A stretch of DNA of 64,000 bases from UBA1429 sp964482225 (GTDB lineage: Bacteria; Chloroflexota; Anaerolineae; UBA1429): NCBI GenBank assembly GCA_964482225.1, contig CAYZWT010000021.1:1-64000 (forward strand), given 5' to 3'. A model generated the notes under the pieces. The model was not told the DNA's origin and ran no database searches. It worked only from the letters and a program-made list of their open reading frames with translations. The translations under genes and the position numbers were made by a program. Shown here piece by piece: positions 11,809 to 20,232 of this stretch; the stretch's first letter is position 1, and each line of letters starts with the position of its first letter.

Positions 11809-13080
11809 CTAGAAAAAGCGCTGCACCTGCTCCTGAGCCCGGTGCAGCAACTGCTCTACATCGCCGCCCTGCTGGATGCCCATATAGATCACGCGGATGA
11901 CGGCTTCACCCACGGCGCCCAGCCGGGGTGAGAGTTCGGCCGGCAATGAGACAAGCGCGCTGCGGGGGACGATGCTCTGCACGTCGGCTCCCGCCTGGGC
12001 CGCCTGCCCATAGGCAGGATCGGCGGCCAGCGATTGGCGCGGCGGCAGGTATCGGCCTGCCGCGCTCCACCGGTCGGAGAGAAAGCGTGCCAGCAGCAGC
12101 GCCTCCTCGGGGTGCTCGGAGCCGGCGGCCAGATAGTAGCCCTGCACGTCGGCCAGCGTCACGTCGCCACCCATACGGGGCAGCGGCAGCATGGCCCACT
12201 CCATCGCCCAGCGGCTCGGGGTACCCTGGCCGCCGCGCTCGCTATAGAGCCCCAGCCACACGCCGCAACGCCCCAGCGACTTGGCCTGGGCCATGCCGCC
12301 CTGGGGGAACTCGCGGTTGATGGCGGTCGGGTCCGGCGCCACGCCGTGGACTGTGAACAGATCGGTGTACCAGCGCACCGCCTCGACCGTCTCGCGCTGG
12401 GTCAAAGTGGCGCGTTGGGGGTCATCGAGGCGATCCACCAGCGCCCCACCCCACCGATAGATCAGGACGAACGGATCCCAATCCTCCGGCTGGGTACAAA
12501 AGCCATACAGAGGCGCGCCCGGGTGCTCGGGCGTCCCCTCAGGATGGTCCAGGGCCACGGCCAGCGAGAGCAGACCGAACGCATCCCAGCGCTGATCCAC
12601 GGCGGGGATGCCCATGCCCAGGGCGCGTAGCTCCTGGGCGTTGGCGTAAACGACCAGCGGATCCAGCCCTGCCGGGATGCCCCACTGCTGCCCGCCGCCC
12701 GCCAGGGCCGACCATGCACCCGCATAATAGTCCGAGCGAATGGCAGACCACTCGGCCAGTTGCGCCTCACCAATCGGCTGAATCCAGCCCGCTTGCGCAT
12801 AGGCCAGGGCCTCGCGCCCATCGCGGAACAAGTCCGCCCGCCCTTCCGACACAAGCTGCCGCAGCCCGCCGCCCTCGCTCTGCGCCACTACCGGCTCGAC
12901 GGTGATGTGGGGGTATTGGTCATGGAACTCGGCCAGCAGCGCCTCGACTTGCATAGAGCCCGCGCGATAGGCAAAACGCAGCGTCACCGGCTTGCGCGAT
13001 CCGAATAGCCCGCCGGAGCAGGCCGCCAGGGGCCCACTCAACACGGCCAACACCAGCGCCAGAAGGAGCGTTCGCTTCAT
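11809..13080 (-). CDS. Carbohydrate ABC transporter substrate-binding lipoprotein
   Basis: A 423-residue family 1 extracellular solute-binding protein. It starts at an ATG with GGAGG upstream and has a lipoprotein signal (LAAC, Cys21), so it should be anchored outside the membrane. LLAEFHDQYPHITVEPV is the usual first beta-alpha unit, and WGIPAGLDPLVVYANAQEL the hinge region where such proteins contact sugars. Aromatic residues are frequent, as in sugar binders. No permease or ATPase genes are adjacent, so the transporter is either encoded elsewhere or this is an orphan receptor. It lies 76 nt downstream of the ychF paralogue on the same strand and may be read through from it. Confidence 0.82.
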   Translation of the reverse strand: MKRTLLLALVLAVLSGPLAACSGGLFGSRKPVTLRFAYRAGSMQVEALLAEFHDQYPHITVEPVVAQSEGGGLRQLVSEGRADLFRDGREALAYAQAGWIQPIGEAQLAEWSAIRSDYYAGAWSALAGGGQQWGIPAGLDPLVVYANAQELRALGMGIPAVDQRWDAFGLLSLAVALDHPEGTPEHPGAPLYGFCTQPEDWDPFVLIYRWGGALVDRLDDPQRATLTQRETVEAVRWYTDLFTVHGVAPDPTAINREFPQGGMAQAKSLGRCGVWLGLYSERGGQGTPSRWAMEWAMLPLPRMGGDVTLADVQGYYLAAGSEHPEEALLLARFLSDRWSAAGRYLPPRQSLAADPAYGQAAQAGADVQSIVPRSALVSLPAELSPRLGAVGEAVIRVIYMGIQQGGDVEQLLHRAQEQVQRFF

Positions 13081-13156
13081 GGGACCTCCCCTCCTTTGGG
13101 GATTGACTCCGGCCACTCTCGCGCACCAACGTCAGGGCAACGCGGCTGGGGCGCCT

Positions 13157-14242
13157 CTACACGTTGAAGCGGATATTGAGGATGTCGCCATCCTGGACCA
13201 CGTATTCCTTGCCCTCCAGGCGCAGCTTGCCCCGGCGGCGGGCCTCGGCCATACTGCCGCAGGCGATCATCTCATCATAGCCGATCACCTCGGCGCGGAT
13301 AAAGCCCCGCGCCAGGTCGCTGTGAATGGCGCCCGCTGCTTCGACGGCGGTAGCGCCCTGGCGCACGGTCCAGGCGCGCACCTCATCCTCGCCCACCGTG
13401 AAAAAGGACATGAGCCCCAGCAGGCGATAGCACTCGCGCACCAGAACGTTCAGACCGGGCTCGGCGATGCCATAGCTTTCGAGAAAGAGAGCCCGTTCCT
13501 CGGGCGGCAGCTCGGCGATCTCTTTTTCGAGCGCGCCACGGATGCCCAGCACCAGGGCGCGCTGCTGTTGGGCGGCCCAGTCTGCGGGCGTCTGTGGATC
13601 ATCCGCCTCGCCCAGGTTGAGCACCACCAGGGTCGGCTTGGCCGTCAGGAATTGAAAGCCCCGAATCGCCGCCTGCTCTTCTGGCGTCAGATCCAGATCG
13701 CGGATGGCCCGCTCCTGGCTCAGGCCCTCTTCCAGCTTGCGCATCAGGGTTTCCTCGGCCAACAGCTTGTCGCGGGCGTCGCCGCGCGCCTTGGGCATGC
13801 CGTTGGCGATGCGCTCCAGGCGACGTTCCACCGTAGCCAGGTCGCTGACGATCAGTTCGAGGGTCACAAGCTCGATATCGCGGGCAGGATCCACGCTCAG
13901 CTCGGGATGGGGCACGGTATCGTCGTCAAAGGCGCGCACAATCTCCAGCAAGGCGTCGGCGTGGCTCATGGCGTCCAGCAGGCGCGCATCAAAGCCGCTG
14001 CCCTGGGCGCTGCCACGGCTCACGCCGCTGATATCATCAAAGCGCACCTGGGCATAGGTGACTTGGCGCGGGCGAAACATCTCGGCCAAGCGGGCCACGC
14101 GCGGGTCGGGTACGTCCACAATGGCGCTCTTGATCTCGGCGCGCCCCAGGCGCTGGCCGGGCTTGCCGACGTGGCCGGCGGTCATGGCGCTGGCGAGGGT
14201 GGTCTTGCCCGAAAGGGGCAAGCCGATCATGGCAACTTGCAT
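13157..14242 (-). CDS. YchF/OLA1-family ATPase, divergent paralogue
   Basis: A 361-residue YchF-type P-loop protein that ends with the TGS domain typical of the family (RLEGKEYVVQDGDILNIRFNV region). Its P-loop is GLPLSGKT (residues 7-14) where canonical YchF has GLPNVGKS. The G3 block reads DISG instead of DIAG, and the G4-like motif is NLGE. The P-loop lysine and the TGS core remain, so nucleotide binding is likely. A second, canonical YchF is encoded at 57508-58605. The ATG has AGGAG upstream. Specific role unknown; canonical YchF is a ribosome-associated, redox-linked ATPase. Confidence 0.85.
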   Translation of the reverse strand: MQVAMIGLPLSGKTTLASAMTAGHVGKPGQRLGRAEIKSAIVDVPDPRVARLAEMFRPRQVTYAQVRFDDISGVSRGSAQGSGFDARLLDAMSHADALLEIVRAFDDDTVPHPELSVDPARDIELVTLELIVSDLATVERRLERIANGMPKARGDARDKLLAEETLMRKLEEGLSQERAIRDLDLTPEEQAAIRGFQFLTAKPTLVVLNLGEADDPQTPADWAAQQQRALVLGIRGALEKEIAELPPEERALFLESYGIAEPGLNVLVRECYRLLGLMSFFTVGEDEVRAWTVRQGATAVEAAGAIHSDLARGFIRAEVIGYDEMIACGSMAEARRRGKLRLEGKEYVVQDGDILNIRFNV

Positions 14243-14279
14243 ACGGGGCTCTCCTGATGGTGCTCAGACACGGAGAGCC

Positions 14280-14307
14280 ATTATAGGCGTATTCATAGTG
14301 GCTGCAA
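14280..14307 (-). promoter_or_regulatory. Probable promoter of the ychF paralogue
   Basis: On the minus strand TTGCAG (14302-14307) and TATAAT (14280-14285) are 16 bp apart, about 40 nt ahead of the start codon. Sequence reading only. Confidence 0.6.
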
Positions 14308-14392
14308 TTGGGCGCAGAGTGCGACACGAGGCGCTCGCGCCCGCCAAGCGGGCAGAGACAAGCCCTGCCCGCCATGCGCCAATACCGGCGCG

Positions 14393-15376
14393 TCAGCGGT
14401 CGTGCCAATAGGCAAACAGTGGCCCCACAGAACGCCCCAACAGATTGCAGCGGATGGCCTCCCCAAAGATGCTCCCAACCGAGAGCACGGTCATGTTGGG
14501 CAGCCGCTTGTGGTCAGGGATGGGCACCGTATTGGTGGTCACGATCTCCTGCACATCGTCCAGCGCCTGTAGCTGCTCGATGGCCCGCCCTGAGAGGACG
14601 CCGTGGGTACACGCCAGCGTGATGCCGTTCACGTCATGCTTGCGCAGCTCTTGAACCAGGGCGACGATGGAGCCGCCGGTGGCGATCTCGTCGTCAAAGA
14701 CGATGACGTCTTTGCCACGGATATCGCCAATGATGCTCCCCATGACCACTTCGGTATCAGAGATGCGCATCTTGTCGCCCGCGGCAACGCCGATACCCAG
14801 GGCGCGGGCCAGAGAGGTGGCCCGCTTGGCATGGCCGATATCGGGCGAGACGACGACCGAGTTGCTCAGATCGCGTTTGCGAAAGTGCTGCACAAAGATC
14901 GGGCGCGCCGTCAGGTGATCGGTGGGCACACTAAAGAACCCATGCACCTGGGGCGAGTGCAGCGTCATGGTCATCACATGAGTAGCTCCTGCCGTGGCGA
15001 TCAGATCGGCCATCAGGCGGCCCGTGATCGAGATGCGCGGCTCGTCCTTCTTGTCCGAGCGGGCATAGGAAAAGTAAGGGATCACGGCGTGGATCGAGCG
15101 GGCAGACGCGCTGGCGGCAGCGTTGAGCATCATCAGCAACTCGATCACATTGTCGCTCACGCTGGGCGGCGAGAACGACTGGATGATGACCACATCCTTG
15201 CCACGCACGCTCTCTTGGAGCTGCACATACAAGTTGTCGTTGCTGAACCGGGAGGTGATATGGTCATAGAGGGGCACCTGGAGGTAGGCCGCAATGTCCT
15301 TGGCCAGCTCTGGGTGCGAGCTGCCGGCAAAGGTGCGCAGGTTGTTCTGAAGCCAAGTCTTCTCTTGTGGATCCAT
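14393..15376 (-). CDS. prs: Ribose-phosphate pyrophosphokinase (PRPP synthetase)
   Basis: Makes PRPP from ribose 5-phosphate and ATP for nucleotide, histidine and tryptophan synthesis. The 327-residue protein shows the paired phosphoribosyltransferase-fold halves. Visible motifs are AGSSHPELA near the N-terminus, VIPYFSYARSDKKDEPR (ATP/Mg loop), the metal-binding TLHSPQVHGFF region, and the PRPP loop VIVFDDEIATGGS, a variant of the usual VDDxIDTxGT. I chose the ATG that begins MDPQEKTW; an AAGGAG site lies 12 nt upstream. An upstream in-frame ATG at 15433 would add a non-conserved tail and lies beyond the predicted transcription start. Confidence 0.93.
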   Translation of the reverse strand: MDPQEKTWLQNNLRTFAGSSHPELAKDIAAYLQVPLYDHITSRFSNDNLYVQLQESVRGKDVVIIQSFSPPSVSDNVIELLMMLNAAASASARSIHAVIPYFSYARSDKKDEPRISITGRLMADLIATAGATHVMTMTLHSPQVHGFFSVPTDHLTARPIFVQHFRKRDLSNSVVVSPDIGHAKRATSLARALGIGVAAGDKMRISDTEVVMGSIIGDIRGKDVIVFDDEIATGGSIVALVQELRKHDVNGITLACTHGVLSGRAIEQLQALDDVQEIVTTNTVPIPDHKRLPNMTVLSVGSIFGEAIRCNLLGRSVGPLFAYWHDR

Positions 15377-15421
15377 GCTGAGGCGCGACTCCTTGTGAGC
15401 TGGTAGGGCCAGGACGTAGAT

Positions 15422-15450
15422 GTTATACCACATGCCCTGTCGCAGAGCAA
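15422..15450 (-). promoter_or_regulatory. Probable prs promoter
   Basis: On the minus strand TTGCTC (15445-15450) and TATAAC (15422-15427) are 17 bp apart, with TGG immediately before the -10. Expected start is near 15415, a leader of about 40 nt. Confidence 0.6.
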
Positions 15451-15546
15451 TTGCCAGACGACGCAGATCCCATCCCGCCAGGGTGCACGCGACGCCGGAC
15501 TGCGCGGGCGCTGCCCAAATTCGTGGCCCCATAAGTAGGGTTAGTA

Positions 15547-15555
15547 TGCTATAAT
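15547..15555 (+). promoter_or_regulatory. Extended -10 promoter of the tandem kinase operon
   Basis: TGC followed by TATAAT (15550-15555) with no recognisable -35. The leader to the first kinase would be about 138 nt and ends with a GGCGCC...GGCGCC hairpin (about 15666-15686) immediately before the GGAGGAG ribosome site. Confidence 0.55.
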
Positions 15556-15699
15556 AGAGCTAGAAGGCAGGGTTGCTTGCTGAGCCGGCGGCTCTGGCAC
15601 TGTCCAGTCGCCGCATCGAGCCCGCCGGGCAGCGCGGCCGTTCTGCATCAAGGCTGGACGCAAGGGCGCCTTGTGGGCAGGCGCCGGAGGAGCGTTACC

Positions 15700-16383
15700 A
15701 TGACAGTCATCACCATGTCACGGCAAATCGGTTCCGGCAGCGACGAATTGGCGGAACAGCTCTGCAACGAGCTCAAACTGATCATGTTCGACAAGCGGCT
15801 GATGGCGCGCGTCGCCAATGAGGTCGGCATCACCGCCGGCGAGATCATTGACTATTCCGAGACCGAGTATCAGCGGCGCGGCTTTTTCGAGGCCCTCTTT
15901 CGGCGCTCGCGGCCCGTGGCCGAGTTCTCGACCTGGGTGGGGAGCCCGGCCGCCGGCTATGAGCGACGGACGCGCGTGCTGGATGAGGAGGGCGCGGTGG
16001 ATCTGATCCGCGCCACCGTGCTCAAGGCCTACGAGCAAGACAATACCCTGATCGTGGGACGCGGTGGGCAGGTGATCCTGGAAGACAAGCCGGACGTGCT
16101 ACACCTGCGCGTGGTAGCGCCCTTTGAGGATCGCCTGCGCCGTATGCAGGCATCCCAAGACATGACCCCCTCTCAAGCGCGCCGCTACCTCCAAGAGACC
16201 GAGGGCGCCTCGGCAGAGTACCTGCGCAGTTTTCACCACGTAGACCCCGACGACGCCTCGCTCTATCATCTGGTGGTCAACACAGGCAAGCTGGGCATCG
16301 AAGGGGCGCTGGCGTTGGTCAAACAAGCCCTGGCGGTGATGCCAAAGGCGGGCCAGCAGGTGCTTTCGGCGGGGAGAGGCTGA
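15700..16383 (+). CDS. Cytidylate kinase-like protein, tandem copy 1
   Basis: A 227-residue member of the cytidylate kinase-like P-loop family. It starts MTVITMSRQIGSGSDELA, the family's modified phosphate loop, which lacks the usual Lys. A central GRGGQVIL strand and LRVVAPFEDRLRRM, reminiscent of the lid region of NMP kinases, follow. The chosen ATG has GGAGGAG nearby. It is followed 110 nt later by a second protein of identical length with the same motifs in the same order. Activity on CMP is not established for this family. It could be a nucleotide-sensing or regulatory protein. Confidence 0.8.
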   Translation: MTVITMSRQIGSGSDELAEQLCNELKLIMFDKRLMARVANEVGITAGEIIDYSETEYQRRGFFEALFRRSRPVAEFSTWVGSPAAGYERRTRVLDEEGAVDLIRATVLKAYEQDNTLIVGRGGQVILEDKPDVLHLRVVAPFEDRLRRMQASQDMTPSQARRYLQETEGASAEYLRSFHHVDPDDASLYHLVVNTGKLGIEGALALVKQALAVMPKAGQQVLSAGRG

Positions 16384-16493
16384 GTTCGCAGACCGGGAAA
16401 CGGACGGCTGTGGGGCCTTTGGTGCGCGAGGGCTGCGGCTCCCTCGCACGTGCGGGCCCTACAGCCCGGCACAGCAACAATGGGAGGTCTAGC

Positions 16494-17177
16494 ATGGCAG
16501 TTATCACCATGTCACGACAGGTTGGCGCCGGGGGTTTGGAGCTGGCCAAGCGCCTGTGTGAGGAGCTGGGCCTGGCTGCGTTCGATAAGCATATGATGCT
16601 GCGAGTCGCTTCCGAGGTGGGCATCCCGCCCGAGCAGATCATTGACTATTCCGAGGCAGAGTACGAGCGACGCGGATTCCTGGATGAGTTGTTCCGGCGC
16701 TCGCGCTCGGTAGCCGAGTTTAGCATGTGGATCGGCAGCCCGGCCATCGGCTATGAGCGGCGCCCCCGCATCCTGGACGAGTACGATGCCGTCAGAATGG
16801 TGCGGGCCACCATCTTGGCCGCCTATGAGCGGGACAATATCCTGGTCATTGGGCGCGGCGGACAGGCGGTCCTCGAATACAAGCCCGATGTGTTGCATGT
16901 GCGCGTGGTGGCTCCCTTTGAGGATCGCCAGGCGCGGCTCGAAAGCGAGCAGAGCATGACCCCGGCGCAGGCGCGTCGCTACCTGCAAGAGATGGATGCC
17001 AGCACGGGGGAATATCTGCGCACCTTTCACCACATTGACGTGGACGATCCCACCCTGTATCACCTGGTCCTGAATACGGGCAGGCTGGGCATCGAGGGGG
17101 CCGCGACCCTAATCAAGACAGCGCTGGCGCTACTACCCCTGCGAGGCCAACAGCCGGGCCAGGGGGGTGCGGCCTGA
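16494..17177 (+). CDS. Cytidylate kinase-like protein, tandem copy 2
   Basis: A 227-residue paralogue of the preceding gene, clearly a tandem duplication. It keeps MSRQVGAGGLELA, IIDYSEAEYERRGF, GSPAIGYERRPRILDE, GRGGQAVLE and VVAPFEDR at the same positions. The ATG has GGGAGG upstream. The spacer between the copies carries a 7-bp hairpin, GCGAGGG/CCCTCGC (16426-16447). The end of the gene comes 61 nt before the chosen start of the site-2 protease, so the two kinases and the protease are probably one transcript. Confidence 0.8.
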   Translation: MAVITMSRQVGAGGLELAKRLCEELGLAAFDKHMMLRVASEVGIPPEQIIDYSEAEYERRGFLDELFRRSRSVAEFSMWIGSPAIGYERRPRILDEYDAVRMVRATILAAYERDNILVIGRGGQAVLEYKPDVLHVRVVAPFEDRQARLESEQSMTPAQARRYLQEMDASTGEYLRTFHHIDVDDPTLYHLVLNTGRLGIEGAATLIKTALALLPLRGQQPGQGGAA

Positions 17178-17238
17178 GCAAGTTGCCCCGGCGCGCCCGA
17201 CTCATCGGGTGCGCCGGCCAATAGAAAGGAAGGCTGGC

Positions 17239-18417
17239 GTGGGCGAAGGCATACGTGTCGGACGGATCCTGGGCATCAACATCCACGTAGATTGGAGCTG
17301 GCTGTTCGTTTTCGCGCTCATTACCTGGAGCCTGGCCAACACCATCGGCCAGTTTCGCGCCGACTGGGCTCCCTGGGTAACTTGGGGCTTGGCGGCGCTT
17401 GCCGCTCTGTTGTTCTTTGCCTCGGTGCTGGCCCACGAGCTGGCCCATTCGCTGGTGGCCCGCTCCCAAGGGCTGCCTGTGCGCCATATCATGCTCTTTA
17501 TCTTTGGCGGCGTGTCGAACATCCAGCGCGAGCCCGATTCGCCCGGCGGCGAGTTCGTGATGGCCATCGTCGGCCCCCTGACGAGCCTGGTGATCGGCGC
17601 TGCGTTGCTGCTGGCAGCCGGGCTCAACGTGGTCGCCGTGGGAGGGTTGATCCAGCGGCCGCAAGACCTGCTGGCCACGTTGGGCTTGGCAGGCGCCCTC
17701 GCGCTCTGGCTCGGCTCGGTCAATCTGCTGCTGGGGCTCTTTAACCTGGTGCCCGCGTTTCCGCTCGATGGCGGGCGCGTGGTGCGCTCGCTCTTTTGGG
17801 CGCTGACGGGCAACCTGCCGCGCGCCACCCGCTGGGCGACGGCCATCGGCCAGGGGATCGCCTGGATGTTCATCCTGGGCGGCATCGCCATGGTCTTTGG
17901 CGCAGAGATCCCCTTGCTCGGCTCAGGGCTGATCAACGGCTTGTGGCTGGCCTTTATCGGCTGGTTTCTCAGCAACGCCGCCGCGCGCAGCTACCGGCAT
18001 GTGGTCATCCAGGATATCCTCGCAGACGTGCCTGTTTCCACGATCATGCGCCGGAATCCGCCCGTGGTGCCGCCCGATATCAGCGTGAGCGTTCTGGTCC
18101 ACGAGCACGTCATGGGCTCGGATGACTATGGATTCCCCGTGGTCGAGCAGGGAGCGCTGGTGGGGCTGGTGACGCTGGAGGATGTGCGCAGCGTGGATCG
18201 CAGCCGTTGGGATAGCCTCACGGTGCGCGGCATTATGACGCCCCGAGAGGAGTTGCTCACGGTGACCTCCGGAGATGACGGCGCGACGGCGTTCAACACA
18301 CTGATGCAGCGCGACGTGCGCCAGATCCCCGTGCTTGAGAACGGCCAACTGATCGGCCTGCTGCGGCGCAACGATCTGGTGCGCTGGCTACAGCTCCAAT
18401 CCCAGGCCGAGGTATAG
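17239..18417 (+). CDS. Site-2 protease family zinc metalloprotease with two CBS domains
   Basis: An integral-membrane protease that cuts its substrates inside the membrane. Zinc-site motifs are HELAH (66-70) and PLDGGR with Asp177. Six or so hydrophobic segments span residues 15-250. The C-terminal part (about 265-390) is a pair of CBS domains, which commonly bind adenine nucleotides and would couple cleavage to energy state. The GTG start is preferred because AAGGAAGG precedes it and residue GEGIRVGRILGI begins the conserved region; an ATG 24 codons upstream overlaps the previous gene. It sits with nucleotide-kinase-like genes, which fits nucleotide sensing. The substrate is unknown. Confidence 0.9.
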   Translation: MGEGIRVGRILGINIHVDWSWLFVFALITWSLANTIGQFRADWAPWVTWGLAALAALLFFASVLAHELAHSLVARSQGLPVRHIMLFIFGGVSNIQREPDSPGGEFVMAIVGPLTSLVIGAALLLAAGLNVVAVGGLIQRPQDLLATLGLAGALALWLGSVNLLLGLFNLVPAFPLDGGRVVRSLFWALTGNLPRATRWATAIGQGIAWMFILGGIAMVFGAEIPLLGSGLINGLWLAFIGWFLSNAAARSYRHVVIQDILADVPVSTIMRRNPPVVPPDISVSVLVHEHVMGSDDYGFPVVEQGALVGLVTLEDVRSVDRSRWDSLTVRGIMTPREELLTVTSGDDGATAFNTLMQRDVRQIPVLENGQLIGLLRRNDLVRWLQLQSQAEV

Positions 18418-18425
18418 ATGACCTA

Positions 18426-19109
18426 TTGAGGAAAAGAGTCGCCGTGATCTTTGCCGACCGTTCCGACGCCGGACGACAGCTTGCCGCCAAGCTTGGCGGC
18501 CTGGCGCGCCGGGGTGATGTGATCGTCTGGGGCCTGCCGCGCGGCGGCGTGATCGTGGCCCTGGAGGTGGCACGCGCCCTGCGCGCCCCCCTGGGTGTGT
18601 GCTCGGTGCGCAAGCTGGGGGTGCCAGGCCAGCCCGAGCTGGCGATGGGCGCCGTGGCCGTCGGGGGCGTGCGCGTGCTCAATGACGAGATCGTGGCCAT
18701 GCTGCGCATCGGCAAGGCCACCATCGAGGATGTCACCCAACGCGAGCTGCGCGAGCTGGAGCGGATGCAGCATAGCCTGGGTGGCCAGGCGCCGGCAGAT
18801 CTGGCGGGCAAGACGGTGATCCTGGTGGACGATGGCCTGGCAACGGGCGCAACCATGCGAGCCGTTGTCGAGGCGGCGCGCCGCCAGGATCCTGCCCGGA
18901 TCGTGGTGGCCGTGCCTGTTGCGCCGCCGGATACGCGCCTCACTTTTGAGCGGCTGGTGGATCAGGTGACCTGTGTCTCTACGCCCGAGCCATTCTATGG
19001 CGTGGGCGCCTGGTATCGGGATTTCCGTCAGACCACAGACCGAGAAGTGCGCAACGCCCTGGAGCAGGCGCGCTCCTGGAGCGCAGCCGAGCCCCCGGCC
19101 ACCCTATAG
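18426..19109 (+). CDS. Phosphoribosyltransferase family protein
   Basis: A type I phosphoribosyltransferase-fold protein of up to 227 residues with the PRPP-binding loop VILVDDGLATGATMRA (about 135-150) and an N-terminal VWGLPRGGVIVALEVA segment. Related bacterial proteins are stand-alone and of unknown substrate, often next to stress genes. The start is uncertain. The TTG used here gives the longest frame. A GTG at 18444 would begin MIFADRSDAGRQLA, which aligns better with relatives, but neither has an ideally spaced ribosome site. It follows the site-2 protease by 8 nt and is probably the last gene of that operon. Confidence 0.82.
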   Translation: MRKRVAVIFADRSDAGRQLAAKLGGLARRGDVIVWGLPRGGVIVALEVARALRAPLGVCSVRKLGVPGQPELAMGAVAVGGVRVLNDEIVAMLRIGKATIEDVTQRELRELERMQHSLGGQAPADLAGKTVILVDDGLATGATMRAVVEAARRQDPARIVVAVPVAPPDTRLTFERLVDQVTCVSTPEPFYGVGAWYRDFRQTTDREVRNALEQARSWSAAEPPATL

Positions 19110-19163
19110 CCCTGGCCCTGGCGAGCATCTGCTGGCGCCGGGGCCTGCGTATACACGCCCGCC

Positions 19164-19190
19164 GCTGCTACAGCGTTTGTAGCAGCGTTT
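19164..19190 (+). terminator. Probable operon terminator
   Basis: An 8-bp stem, GCTGCTAC with GTAGCAGC, and a 7-nt loop followed by GTTTC, 54 bases after the phosphoribosyltransferase stop. The short U-run makes it a modest intrinsic terminator. Confidence 0.5.
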
Positions 19191-19212
19191 CTGGTTACAC
19201 CGCCGGCCGCTT

Positions 19213-19241
19213 TTGGGAGAGTTCGTCTCCCCTGGTAGAAT
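19213..19241 (+). promoter_or_regulatory. Promoter of the stress protein / glucan synthase operon
   Basis: TTGGGA (19213-19218) and TAGAAT (19236-19241) are 17 bp apart with TGG before the -10. An inverted repeat GGGAGA-gttcg-TCTCCC lies between the two hexamers, where a regulator could bind. The leader to the first start codon would be about 30 nt. Confidence 0.5.
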
Positions 19242-19278
19242 GGGTTGTGTTAGCTATCGCCTGTCGGGAGATGCCATT

Positions 19279-20229
19279 ATGATCAATCATATTCTGGCCC
19301 CGTTGGACGGCTCTTCGCTCGCCGAGTGCGTGCTCCCCCATGTCGTCGCATCGGCGCACGCCTTTGGCGCGCGGGTGACCCTCTTGCGCGTTCTAGACGA
19401 GATGATCACCGAAGGCGTTGTGCCGATCAGCCCGGTAAACTGGCATCTTGTGCGCGCCAAAGGGGAGCGCTATCTTGCAGATGTCGCCCAGCGGTTGGCT
19501 GACGCGGGCTGTGAGGTGGATACGGTGTTGCTGGAAGGCAAAGCAGCAGAGGAGATCATCTCCTTTGCCGACCAGAACGCTGTGGATATGACGATCCTCA
19601 GCAGTCATGGTCGCAGCGGCCTGTATCGCTGGAACTCGAGCAGCGTCGCACAAAAGGTGATCTTTGAGGCCAAGTCATCCGTGTTGATTGTGCGCGCCTA
19701 TCGCGCCGCCGATGCGGCGATGCACGAATTCCGCTATGGCAAGATCCTGGTGCCGTTGGATTGCTCGCGGCGCGCCGAATGCGTGCTGCCTTTTGCCACC
19801 ATGTTGGCCGGGTATGGCGAGGGAACGCTGCTCCTGGCGCACGTGGTGGTGCCGCCCCAGTTGCCACGCCGCGCCCCCCTCACCGAGCACGAGCGGGCGC
19901 TGGTGGCTGAGGTCGTCGAATTGAATATCGAGACCGCCGAGAGCTATTTGCAGGAGACCAATGCCAGCCTGAGCGTGAACAGTGAGATTCGGCTGCTTTC
20001 GGAGCATGATGCGGCCGGCGCCTTGCACGATTTGGTGGATGCCGAGGAACCCGATCTGGTGGTCATCTGTGCGCACGGCCACACGGGCGCCCGTCGCTGG
20101 CCCTTTGCCAGCCTGGCCTTGAACCTGATCGTCTACGGCAGCACGCCGCTCCTCGTGGTGCAAGACCTCCCCGCCGATGAGCAGCATACCAGTTGGGCCA
20201 GCGCAGCCAAGGAGAGCAAGGGGCACTAA
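19279..20229 (+). CDS. Universal stress protein with two UspA domains
   Basis: A 316-residue cytoplasmic protein made of two UspA folds in tandem. Domain 1 runs from NHILAPLDGSSLAE to about residue 145, with SSHGRSGLYRW in the ATP-binding loop. Domain 2 runs from YGKILVPLDCSRRAE, with CAHGHTGARRWPFASLALNLI. The G-2x-G-9x-G(S/T) nucleotide signature is close to intact in both halves. The ATG has GGGAG upstream. It is followed after 3 nt by the cyclic glucan synthase, so the two are co-expressed, which suggests stress-linked glucan production. Confidence 0.9.
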   Translation: MINHILAPLDGSSLAECVLPHVVASAHAFGARVTLLRVLDEMITEGVVPISPVNWHLVRAKGERYLADVAQRLADAGCEVDTVLLEGKAAEEIISFADQNAVDMTILSSHGRSGLYRWNSSSVAQKVIFEAKSSVLIVRAYRAADAAMHEFRYGKILVPLDCSRRAECVLPFATMLAGYGEGTLLLAHVVVPPQLPRRAPLTEHERALVAEVVELNIETAESYLQETNASLSVNSEIRLLSEHDAAGALHDLVDAEEPDLVVICAHGHTGARRWPFASLALNLIVYGSTPLLVVQDLPADEQHTSWASAAKESKGH

Positions 20230-20232
20230 CGG

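Noticed and set aside
15700..17177. Second kinase-like gene as an assembly duplicate
   Set aside because: The two copies differ throughout at protein and DNA level and have different flanks, so it is a true old duplication.
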